The notes: generated by a model not told the origin, from the sequence alone. Positions 1 through 5,382 are shown, counted from the stretch's first letter. The stretch: 7,016 bases of DNA from Rhizobiaceae bacterium UBA1291 (GCA_002307905.1 DBUL01000120.1:13022-20037); one strand, 5' to 3'. Translations and numbers: made by a program.

Positions 1-681
1 GTGCTGATCGAATTGCGCCAGCTGCTCGGCGAACTGCAGGCGGATGCAGGCATCGGCGCCGTCGTGCTGACCGGCTCGGAAAAGGCGTTTGCCGCCGGCG
101 CTGACATCAAGGAGATGCAGTCGCTCGAATTCGTCGATGCCTATCGCGCTGATTTCTTCAGCGGCTGGGACGACATAGCGGGCTTCCGCAAGCCGATGAT
201 TGCTGCCGTATCCGGTTTCGCGCTGGGTGGCGGTTGCGAGCTTGCCATGATGTGCGATTTCATCATCGCCGCCAAGACGGCAAAGTTCGGCCAGCCTGAA
301 ATCACCCTCGGCGTCATCCCCGGTATGGGCGGCACGCAACGCCTGACGCGCGCGGTCGGAAAGGCAAAGGCTATGGACCTCTGCCTCACCGGAAGGCTGA
401 TGGACGCCCACGAGGCCGAAAGCGCTGGATTGGTTGCGCGTGTTGTGGATCAGGAGCGCCTGCTTGACGAAGCGGTCGCCGCCGCCGAGAAGATTGCCGG
501 TTTCTCGCAGACCGCTGTCAGCATGGTCAAGGAGACGGTCAGCCGGGCCTTCGAACAGACACTGAGCGAGGGGCTGCGCTTTGAGCGCCGTCTTTTCCAT
601 TCGCTCTTCGCCACCGAGGACCAGAAGGAAGGCATGGCGGCCTTCACCGAGAAGCGCAAGCCGGTGTTCAAGAACCGCTAA
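1..681 (+). CDS. Enoyl-CoA hydratase, 5'-truncated by the window edge
   Basis: Crotonase-family enzyme that adds water to trans-2-enoyl-CoA in fatty-acid beta-oxidation, in the cytoplasm. Visible residues count from the first codon. The oxyanion-hole segment AAGADIKEM is at about 31-39, the [11 protein letters not shown] segment at 76-86 carries the first catalytic glutamate (E80), and [20 protein letters not shown] at 96-115 carries the second (E100). Both acids expected of a true hydratase (equivalent to Glu144/Glu164 of rat mitochondrial hydratase) are present, which argues against a catalytically different crotonase. Family members are about 257 residues, so roughly 30 N-terminal residues lie upstream; the GTG at base 1 is probably an internal valine codon, not the start. 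The C-terminal [13 protein letters not shown] is typical. It ends 189 bp before rpsT. Rhizobial genomes call this gene fadB1 (from memory). Its physiological substrate cannot be told from sequence. Confidence 0.93.
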   Translation: MLIELRQLLGELQADAGIGAVVLTGSEKAFAAGADIKEMQSLEFVDAYRADFFSGWDDIAGFRKPMIAAVSGFALGGGCELAMMCDFIIAAKTAKFGQPEITLGVIPGMGGTQRLTRAVGKAKAMDLCLTGRLMDAHEAESAGLVARVVDQERLLDEAVAAAEKIAGFSQTAVSMVKETVSRAFEQTLSEGLRFERRLFHSLFATEDQKEGMAAFTEKRKPVFKNR

Positions 682-689
682 GGGACTCG

Positions 690-720
690 CAACGCGCGAT
701 TTCCTGCAAATTGCGCGTTG
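690..720 (+). repeat. 13-bp hairpin after the hydratase gene; possible terminator
   Basis: The arms at 690-702 and 708-720 pair over 13 positions (one G-U) around a 5-nt loop, starting 8 nt after the hydratase stop codon. No T-tract follows, so it is not a classical intrinsic terminator, though position and stability fit a 3'-end hairpin. Its right arm runs into the -35 box of the next promoter (TTG at 718-720). Confidence 0.6.
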
Positions 721-746
721 ACGACCCTCCGCTTTCGGGCTATATG
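718..746 (+). promoter_or_regulatory. Predicted sigma-70-type promoter of rpsT
   Basis: A -35 box TTGACG (718-723) is separated by exactly 17 bp from a -10 box TATATG (741-746). This is the best housekeeping promoter match I found in the window. Transcription would begin near 753, giving an rpsT leader of about 118 nt. The -10 box is flanked by a 5-bp inverted repeat, CGGGC (736-740) and GCCCG (746-750). Confidence 0.7.
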
Positions 747-856
747 CCCGCCCACGGTTGGGAGAGCCAATAGCTCTTCCGAGAATAGCTCCCGAATTGC
801 TGATATGGCAGGTCGCAACGACCCGACGCGGCGGTGGCGGGTTTTGGTTTGAATTC

Positions 857-865
857 GAAGAGAGG
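857..865 (+). promoter_or_regulatory. Ribosome binding site of rpsT
   Basis: The purine-rich GAAGAGAGG ends 5 nt before the ATG at 871. It fixes the rpsT start. Confidence 0.75.
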
Positions 866-870
866 CATCC

Positions 871-1137
871 ATGGCCAATACAACTTCGGCGAAGAAGGCG
901 ACCCGCAAGATCGCTCGCCGTACTGCAGTCAACAAGGCTCGCCGTTCCCGCGTTCGCGGTTTCATCCGCAAGGTGGAGGAGGCCATCGCCTCCGGTGATG
1001 CCGCCCTCGCCAAGGACGCTCTGCAGGCGGCACAGCCGGAACTGCAGCGTGCAGCCAGCAAGGGCGTGGTTCACGCCAACACGGCTTCGCGCAAGATTTC
1101 GCGTCTTGCGAGCCGCGTAAAGGCGTTGGCGATCTAA
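871..1137 (+). CDS. rpsT: 30S ribosomal protein S20
   Basis: Small basic protein of 88 residues, the normal length for S20, which binds 16S rRNA early in assembly of the small ribosomal subunit. The sequence opens with [20 protein letters not shown], followed by a lysine/arginine-rich helix ([19 protein letters not shown]), an alanine-rich middle region, and the conserved C-terminal segment [20 protein letters not shown]. The ATG has a good Shine-Dalgarno sequence (857-865). The gene is monocistronic: its own promoter lies at 718-746 and an intrinsic terminator at 1169-1193. Its leader of about 118 nt can fold in more than one way. S20 is autogenously controlled at translation in E. coli, but nothing here proves the same mechanism. 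In rhizobia rpsT commonly sits just upstream of dnaA, as seen here. Confidence 0.97.
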   Translation: MANTTSAKKATRKIARRTAVNKARRSRVRGFIRKVEEAIASGDAALAKDALQAAQPELQRAASKGVVHANTASRKISRLASRVKALAI

Positions 1138-1168
1138 ATTTCGCCCCATTTCTGTCATAATTAAATTA

Positions 1169-1193
1169 GCCTGGCTGCATAGCCGGGCTTTTT
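1169..1193 (+). terminator. Intrinsic terminator of rpsT
   Basis: An 8-bp stem (1169-1176 pairing with 1181-1188, one G-U) with the 4-nt loop GCAT is followed directly by TTTTT (1189-1193). It begins 31 nt after the rpsT stop codon. The opposite strand has no T-run next to the stem, so it should act only on plus-strand transcription. Confidence 0.9.
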
Positions 1194-1231
1194 CTGCTGT
1201 TTTGACGTTCAGCTCTTTGCGTCGTTGCATT

Positions 1232-1258
1232 TGACAATTACATGTCAACCGAATGACA
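1232..1258 (+). repeat. TGACA / TGTCA / TGACA array at 11-bp steps
   Basis: TGACA (1232-1236), TGTCA (1243-1247) and TGACA (1254-1258) are separated by 6 nt each, so successive half-sites begin exactly 11 bp apart, about one helical turn, in alternating orientation. The first two belong to the inverted repeat TTGACA (1231-1236) / TGTCAA (1243-1248). The arrangement looks like an operator for a dimeric regulator; the protein is unknown. TTGACA could also be a -35 box, but no good -10 box lies 16-18 bp downstream. Confidence 0.4.
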
Positions 1259-1341
1259 CAAAAAAATCAATAAAATCAGATGGTTGCAGGAGGAATGCCG
1301 GCGGCGGTCGGCTTCACTTAACGGCAGGCGGCCCCGGTTTT

Positions 1342-1467
1342 GAGTCAAGCGAATTTTTATTTTCAGGCCATTTTCCCCTGGTTGTCCTCAGGCTTTTTTG
1401 AATCTCGTTGATTCAAAAGCGATTCTCCAGACGGCAATTGTGACGGTCTGATGAGGGGGGCGGAGTC
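1342..1467 (+). promoter_or_regulatory. Cluster of five GANTC sites upstream of dnaA
   Basis: GANTC, the target of the alphaproteobacterial cell-cycle methyltransferase CcrM, occurs at 1342-1346, 1400-1404, 1410-1414, 1421-1425 and 1463-1467, with a sixth at 1667-1671. By eye I counted 11 more in the other roughly 6.2 kb of the window. Methylation of GANTC near promoters is known to affect transcription of cell-cycle genes, including dnaA, in Caulobacter. A similar role here is inferred from position and density. Confidence 0.5.
1396..1418 (+). repeat. Perfect 9-bp inverted repeat with a GANTC site in each arm
   Basis: TTTTGAATC (1396-1404) and GATTCAAAA (1410-1418) are exact reverse complements around the 5-nt spacer TCGTT. 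The geometry would suit either a dimeric protein-binding site or a DNA/RNA hairpin. It lies inside the GANTC cluster. Confidence 0.6.
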
Positions 1468-1502
1468 AATGGCCGCGACTTAATTTTGCGTAAAAATCAC
1501 AG

Positions 1503-1532
1503 TTGATCTTCACTTTTGATCCTGCCTTAATA
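1503..1532 (+). promoter_or_regulatory. Weak candidate promoter for dnaA
   Basis: TTGATC (1503-1508) and TTAATA (1527-1532) are 18 bp apart and lie just downstream of the GANTC cluster. Both boxes match the consensus poorly, so this is only the most plausible pair I could see. It would give a leader of about 450 nt. TTGATC is repeated at 1516-1521. Confidence 0.2.
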
Positions 1533-1618
1533 CCGTCCAACAAGGGGCGTGGAGTTGACCTCCGGGGGTGATCTGAACTGGCAATTTGCGTGTCAGGGCC
1601 ACCCATCGTCGCTTGGGG

Positions 1619-1636
1619 CGGAATTTTTCAATTCCG
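1619..1636 (+). repeat. 7-bp perfect inverted repeat in the dnaA leader
   Basis: CGGAATT (1619-1625) and AATTCCG (1630-1636) flank a TTTC loop. As RNA the stem could be lengthened by G-U pairs outside the arms. Function unknown. Confidence 0.4.
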
Positions 1637-1800
1637 TTTCTTCAGACACATTTGGCCTTGCGCCGGGAATCTCATGGTTTCCGCGAAGGATAATTTTGTC
1701 GAACGCGCCGGTGATCAGTCGGGGTAGGGGAACGGGAACAGAAGCGCCACTGCCGGCATGGTCTTTCATATCGAGGATGAAAGGCAGGCCGGTAACCGCG

Positions 1801-1962
1801 CGGAATGCATGTGGCTGGACCAGCGGCTGCGTTCCGTATCGCATGGGATCCTTTGGCTGGGGAGGACATGCGATTGAGGGGAGTGTGGTCGCCGGCCTTT
1901 CAAGGCGCGGTCCGCCACACCGCACGGGGATGAAATTGACTATCGGACGCTTGGCGCCCGAT
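1801..1962 (+). promoter_or_regulatory. Structured 5' leader of dnaA with three predicted hairpins
   Basis: Three stem-loops follow one another. In the first, 1801-1809 pairs with 1828-1836 (one G-U) and encloses GCTG/CAGC. In the second, 1883-1888 pairs with 1915-1920, continuing after small internal loops through 1891-1894/1908-1911 and 1895-1899/1902-1906, for 15 pairs in 38 nt. In the third, 1942-1946 pairs with 1958-1962 and encloses CGC/GCG. The last ends 28 nt before the preferred dnaA start. The pairing is read directly from sequence; any regulatory role is inference. Confidence 0.35.
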
Positions 1963-1979
1963 GGCACGTAGAAGTGAAA

Positions 1980-1986
1980 AAGGCGG
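1980..1986 (+). promoter_or_regulatory. Ribosome binding site that decides the dnaA start
   Basis: AAGGCGG ends 4 nt before ATG 1991 and 10 nt before ATG 1997. The earlier in-frame ATG at 1961 has no such sequence and lies in the 3' arm of a hairpin. Confidence 0.5.
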
Positions 1987-1990
1987 CAAA

Positions 1991-3544
1991 ATGCAGATGA
2001 ATACAGTGATGGCCGGTGCGCGGGGGAACGGGGACCAGGCACAAACGGCGCTCGGCACCGCATGTTCTGACGCGGCAGGGGACGGTTCCGAGATGAAGTA
2101 CGATGTTCTGTTCGAACGCTTCAGCCTGCGGCTGAAGGCACAGGTAGGTCCTGATGTCTACGCAAGCTGGTTCGGTCGACTGAAGTTGCACTCCGCCTCA
2201 AAGAGTCTTGTTCGCCTGACGGTGCCGACGACCTTTCTGAAATCGTGGATCAACAACCGTTATCTGGATCTCATCACCAGCATTTTCCAACAGGAAGACC
2301 CTGCCATTCTGAAGGTCGAGATTCTGGTGCGTAGCGCCAGCCGTCATCAGAAGGCGCCGACAGTCGACGAACGTCCTGCTGTGGAAACGGCTCCTGCCGC
2401 GCCGACCCGCAAGCCCTCGGCGCAGCCGATCGGTCAGTTCGTGACATCTGCAGGCAACATGGCTGGGACGCGTAGCGCCCCGAACGGCCCGCTCTTCGGC
2501 TCGCCGCTCGACTCACGCTATACTTTTGATGACTATGTCGAAGGCGCGTCGAACCGGGTGGCGCTCGCCGCGGCCAAGACGATTGCCGAAGCCGGCGCGG
2601 GTGCCGTTCGCTTCAATCCGCTGTTCATCCACTCCTCCGTCGGGCTGGGCAAGACCCACCTGCTGCAGGCGATCGCCAATGCCGCCGTCCACAGCCCGCG
2701 CGCGCCGCGCGTCGTCTATCTGACCGCGGAATATTTCATGTGGCGCTTTGCCACCGCGATCCGCGACAACGACGCCCTGACACTCAAGGACACGCTGCGC
2801 CACATCGATCTTCTGATCATCGACGACATGCAGTTCCTGCAAGGCAAGATGATTCAGCACGAGTTCTGCCATCTCCTCAACATGCTGCTCGACAGCGCCA
2901 AACAAGTGGTTGTCGCAGCCGACCGCGCGCCTTGGGAACTGGAATCGCTCGATCCGCGTGTGCGCTCGCGCCTGCAGGGCGGCGTCGCCATCGAGATGGA
3001 AGCGCCAGACTACGAAATGCGCCTCGAAATGTTGAAGAGCCGGCTGGAAGCCGCCAAGAAGGACGATGCCTCGCTCGATATTCCGCTGGAGATCCTGTCG
3101 CATGTCGCCCGCAGCGTGGTGAGCAGCGGCCGGGATCTGGAAGGCGCCTTTAACCAGTTGATCTTTCGCCGCTCCTTCGAGCCGAATCTGTCGGTCGAGC
3201 GGGTTGATGAACTGCTTGCCCATCTGGTCGGTGCATCCGAACAGAAGCGGGTCCGCATTGAGGATATCCAGCGCATCGTCGCGCGCCACTACAATGTCTC
3301 GCGTCAGGAACTGGTGTCGAACCGGCGCACGCGCGTGATCGTCAAGCCGCGTCAGATCGCCATGTATCTGGCCAAAACGCTGACGCCGCGCTCCTTCCCG
3401 GAAATCGGCCGCCGATTTGGCGGACGCGATCATACGACCGTGCTGCATGCGGTACGCAAGATTGAGGGACTGGTCGGCGAGGACACCAAGCTCAGCCACG
3501 AGATCGAACTGCTCAAGCGGCTGATCAACGAGAATAATGCATGA
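1991..3544 (+). CDS. dnaA: Chromosomal replication initiator protein DnaA
   Basis: AAA+ ATPase that binds DnaA boxes at oriC, opens the duplex and loads the replicative helicase. From ATG 1991 it has 517 residues. The conserved domain I begins at M35 ([19 protein letters not shown]). A Pro/Ala-rich linker runs to about 175, and AAA+ domain III begins at [10 protein letters not shown] (176). It has Walker A VGLGKTH (K221), Walker [11 protein letters not shown] (D278, D279) and the Arg-rich segment LDPRVRSRL near 320-328. Domain IV carries the DNA-binding signature [15 protein letters not shown] (R479, D480, H481, T482, T483). Start choices in frame are 1961, 1991, 1997 and 2093; 1991 has the best ribosome site, while 2093 coincides with the start of the conserved core and also has a purine-rich sequence upstream. 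A terminator-like hairpin follows the stop. The identity is certain; only the start is open. Confidence 0.98.
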   Translation: MQMNTVMAGARGNGDQAQTALGTACSDAAGDGSEMKYDVLFERFSLRLKAQVGPDVYASWFGRLKLHSASKSLVRLTVPTTFLKSWINNRYLDLITSIFQQEDPAILKVEILVRSASRHQKAPTVDERPAVETAPAAPTRKPSAQPIGQFVTSAGNMAGTRSAPNGPLFGSPLDSRYTFDDYVEGASNRVALAAAKTIAEAGAGAVRFNPLFIHSSVGLGKTHLLQAIANAAVHSPRAPRVVYLTAEYFMWRFATAIRDNDALTLKDTLRHIDLLIIDDMQFLQGKMIQHEFCHLLNMLLDSAKQVVVAADRAPWELESLDPRVRSRLQGGVAIEMEAPDYEMRLEMLKSRLEAAKKDDASLDIPLEILSHVARSVVSSGRDLEGAFNQLIFRRSFEPNLSVERVDELLAHLVGASEQKRVRIEDIQRIVARHYNVSRQELVSNRRTRVIVKPRQIAMYLAKTLTPRSFPEIGRRFGGRDHTTVLHAVRKIEGLVGEDTKLSHEIELLKRLINENNA

Positions 3545-3550
3545 GGAACG

Positions 3551-3574
3551 AGGTCGGCGGAAACGCCGGCCTTT
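3551..3574 (+). terminator. Terminator-like hairpin directly after dnaA
   Basis: The arms 3551-3559 and 3564-3572 pair over 9 positions (one G-U) around a GAAA tetraloop, and a T-rich tail (TTTCTC, 3572-3577) follows. The hairpin begins 7 nt after the dnaA stop codon. Further pairing of AACGAG (3547-3552) with CTCGTT (3575-3580) is an alternative extension. The tail is short, so termination may be partial. Confidence 0.65.
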
Positions 3575-3592
3575 CTCGTTGCGGTCGATCGC

Positions 3593-3596
3593 GGAG
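3593..3596 (+). promoter_or_regulatory. Ribosome binding site for the TTG start of the methyltransferase
   Basis: GGAG lies 7 nt before TTG 3604. The in-frame ATG at 3541 has no clear Shine-Dalgarno sequence. Confidence 0.45.
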
Positions 3597-3603
3597 CCGG
3601 GAC

Positions 3604-4197
3604 TTGCGCACTTCAACGAACAAGCCGATCGCCTTCTATGACGAGAATGCGGCCTCCTATGCGGCCCGGAAACGCCATGCTCCGGTCGCGCGCTTGACGG
3701 CTTTCGCCGACCTGCTTCCGTCGGGCGGCACGATCCTGGAACTCGGCTGCGGCGCGGGCGCGGACAGCGCATGGCTGATCGAACGCGGTTTTACCGTGAC
3801 ACCGACGGATGGATCAGCCGCCATGGCGCGCGAGGCGGAGGCACGGCTCGGCCGCCCCGTGCGCGTGATGCGCTTTTCCGACCTAAACGAGGTGACGGCC
3901 TATGACGGCGTCTGGGCCAATGCTTGCCTGCTGCATGTGCCCCGCGCCGAGCTTCCCGATGTCCTCCGCCGTATCCGCCGTGCGCTGAAGGACGGCGGAC
4001 ACTTCCATGCAAGTTTCAAGGCAGGGGTCGAGGAGGGAGCGGATCGGTTCGGTCGTTACTATAATCGGCCCGACCAGGAATGGTTGACGGAAGCCTATCG
4101 TCTGGCAGGCTTTACCACGCCGCGGATAGAGACGGCGTCCGGCGGCGGCTATGACGGCGAGCCGACCGAATGGCTGCATGTCATCGCAAGACGCTAG
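3604..4197 (+). CDS. Class I SAM-dependent methyltransferase, substrate unknown
   Basis: Rossmann-fold methyltransferase of 197 residues when started at TTG 3604. Motif I, ILELGCGAG, lies at about 44-52, with the acidic motif II residue in PTDGS at D69. ANACLLHVPRAELP follows at about 105-118, in the place of the post-motif/motif IV strand, then LKDGGHFHASFKAG, usual in the small Methyltransf_11/25-like soluble enzymes. The C-terminus (FGRYYNRPDQEWLTEAYRLAGF) resembles uncharacterised proteobacterial members of this group. The in-frame ATG at 3541 overlaps the dnaA stop (ATGA) and would give 218 residues, but its extra 21 residues would be encoded by the dnaA terminator hairpin and resemble nothing. 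I therefore prefer 3604, with 3541 as the alternative. The stop overlaps that of hemW on the other strand. No substrate can be inferred. Confidence 0.85.
   Translation: MRTSTNKPIAFYDENAASYAARKRHAPVARLTAFADLLPSGGTILELGCGAGADSAWLIERGFTVTPTDGSAAMAREAEARLGRPVRVMRFSDLNEVTAYDGVWANACLLHVPRAELPDVLRRIRRALKDGGHFHASFKAGVEEGADRFGRYYNRPDQEWLTEAYRLAGFTTPRIETASGGGYDGEPTEWLHVIARR
4194..4197. other. Overlapping convergent stop codons in a CTAG palindrome
   Basis: The bases CTAG give TAG on the plus strand (4195-4197, methyltransferase) and TAG on the minus strand (4196-4194, hemW). The two genes therefore overlap by 4 bp with no room for a terminator between them. Confidence 0.9.
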
Positions 4198-5375
4198 CAG
4201 GCGAGATCGGCCACCACGGCGTCGAGGATCAGCATCCCCTTGGGCGTGCAGCGCAGCCGCGAATTGCCCAATCGTTCGATAAAACCGTGTTCCAGTAAAG
4301 TCTGCTCGCGCGCCGGGTCCGGATCGCGGCCGGAAAGCTGCTGCCAGCGGGCAAGGTCCACGCCTTCGCGCAGCCGGAGCCCCATCAAAAGCAATTCGTC
4401 GGCCTGCTCGTCCGATCCCAGCAATTCCTGGTCGACCATGCCATGGCCGTCGCGCTCGACGGCGGCGAGCCAGCCTTCTGGATTGCGTTCGGTCGCGGTC
4501 GCAAGCTTGTCGCGGCCACGCGTCAGCCGGCCGTGGGCGCCGGGGCCAATGCCGGCATAGTCGCCATAGCGCCAGTAGGTCAGGTTGTGCCGGCTTTCCG
4601 CGCCCGGACGGGCATGGTTGGAAACCTCGTAGGCCGGGAGCCCTTCGCTCGCCGTGATCTCCTGCGTCGCCTCGTAGAGGAGCGCCGCCTGCTCCTCGTC
4701 CGGCACGATGAACTTGCCGGCCTTGTGCAGGCCGTAGAAGGCCGTACCTTCCTCGATCGTCAGTTGGTAGAGCGACAGGTGGTCGACCGCATAGGACATC
4801 GCCTCGCGAAGTTCCTTTTCCCAGGCCTCGACCGTCTGGTGCGGCCGGGCATAGATCAGGTCGAAGGACATGCGCGGAAAAATCTCGCGCGCCAGGCGGA
4901 TCGCCTTTAGCGCATCCTCGACATCGTGAAGCCGGCCGAGGAATTTCAGGTCCGGATCGTTGAGCGCCTGCACGCCGAGCGAGGCGCGGTTGACGCCGGC
5001 TGAGCGATAGCCGCGAAAGCGGGTGGCCTCGACGCTCGACGGATTGGCCTCCATGGTGATCTCGATACCGTCGGGCACATGCCAATGGCGGGCAATGCCG
5101 TCGAGGATCGCGCTGACGGTTGCCGGATCCATCAGCGAAGGCGTGCCGCCGCCGAGGAAGATGCTGGTGACGGTCTTTGGTCCGCTCAACAGCCGCATCT
5201 CCTCCATTTCGCGCAGGAAGGCGGAGACGAATCGCGGCTGGTCGACCGGCTGGTGGCGGACGTGGCTGTTGAAATCGCAATATGGGCACTTGGCCGCGCA
5301 AAACGGCCAATGGACGTAAACGCCGAAGCCCGGTTCGCCGGTATCGGGCAGGAGAAACGGCTGGGCCTCTGGCAT
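4194..5375 (-). CDS. hemW: Radical SAM family heme chaperone HemW
   Basis: Protein of 393 residues related to coproporphyrinogen III dehydrogenase HemN. The radical-SAM cluster motif is C26-x3-C30-x2-C33, in the stretch HWPFCAAKCPYCDFNSHV. F35 stands where HemN has a fourth cysteine, which marks HemW, a heme-binding protein thought to deliver heme to respiratory enzymes, rather than the HemN oxidase. Other family segments are GGGTPS (75-80), MEANPSSVE (about 108-116), GVQALND (134-140) and HNLTYWRYGDYAGIGPGAHG (263-282). The C-terminal part contains a winged-helix-like tail. The frame stays open upstream to 5789, but those codons belong to the other frame of rdgB. ATG 5375 follows the rdgB stop by 7 nt, and a GGAGG lies 12 nt upstream within rdgB, so translation is probably coupled. 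Older annotations often label such genes hemN. Confidence 0.93.
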   Translation of the reverse strand: MPEAQPFLLPDTGEPGFGVYVHWPFCAAKCPYCDFNSHVRHQPVDQPRFVSAFLREMEEMRLLSGPKTVTSIFLGGGTPSLMDPATVSAILDGIARHWHVPDGIEITMEANPSSVEATRFRGYRSAGVNRASLGVQALNDPDLKFLGRLHDVEDALKAIRLAREIFPRMSFDLIYARPHQTVEAWEKELREAMSYAVDHLSLYQLTIEEGTAFYGLHKAGKFIVPDEEQAALLYEATQEITASEGLPAYEVSNHARPGAESRHNLTYWRYGDYAGIGPGAHGRLTRGRDKLATATERNPEGWLAAVERDGHGMVDQELLGSDEQADELLLMGLRLREGVDLARWQQLSGRDPDPAREQTLLEHGFIERLGNSRLRCTPKGMLILDAVVADLAC

Positions 5376-5382
5376 CGGCGGT

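Larger units (their letters stand above)
1194..1990 (+). other. Long non-coding interval upstream of dnaA
   Basis: About 800 bp with no convincing gene. The first half (to roughly 1545) is AT-rich for this genome. It carries the GANTC cluster, the TGACA array and a weak promoter candidate. The second half returns to about the GC of the coding regions and contains several hairpins, so it is the likely mRNA leader of dnaA. Open frames exist here on both strands (for example 1549-1971 plus and 1593-2063 minus), but they have mixed third-position bases, rare codons such as AGG and GGA, and no recognisable product. No perfect or near-perfect DnaA box (TTATCCACA) was found by eye. Confidence 0.6.

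Noticed and set aside
1287..1322. AGGAGG-A-ATG followed by an 8-codon frame ending in TAA
   Set aside because: The Shine-Dalgarno sequence is only about 1-2 nt from the ATG, too close for normal initiation, and an 8-residue peptide cannot be supported from sequence alone.
1374..1399. CCTG/CAGG pairing followed by a T-run, as a second terminator
   Set aside because: The stem is only 4 bp with an 8-nt loop, and no gene lies immediately upstream; the T-run is better explained as part of the 1396-1418 inverted repeat.
1549..1971. 140-codon plus-strand frame before dnaA starting at GTG
   Set aside because: It has mixed third-position composition, several rare codons (AGG, GGA, TGT), no family resemblance, only 2 nt between a GGGG run and the GTG, and overlap with leader hairpins.
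1194..1990. Chromosome origin (oriC) next to dnaA
   Set aside because: I saw no cluster of DnaA boxes, and alphaproteobacterial origins are generally found near hemE and not dnaA.
1593..2063. 156-codon minus-strand frame overlapping the dnaA start
   Set aside because: Its product is Pro/Arg-rich without a recognisable domain, and it covers the dnaA leader and 5' end.
2513..3772. 419-codon open frame on the minus strand opposite dnaA
   Set aside because: It is a shadow of the GC-rich dnaA codons, overlaps nearly the whole conserved AAA+ and DNA-binding domains, and its product is low-complexity Arg/Ala/Gly-rich sequence with no recognisable domain.
3883..5310. 475-codon minus-strand open frame across the methyltransferase and hemW
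   Set aside because: It is out of frame with both recognisable proteins, its product is Arg/Pro/Gly-rich, and it runs through the convergent stops, all typical of a GC-rich shadow frame.
4194..5375. Annotation as oxygen-independent coproporphyrinogen oxidase HemN
   Set aside because: The cluster motif ends C-D-F and lacks the fourth cysteine of HemN, and the protein is shorter than HemN; both favour HemW.
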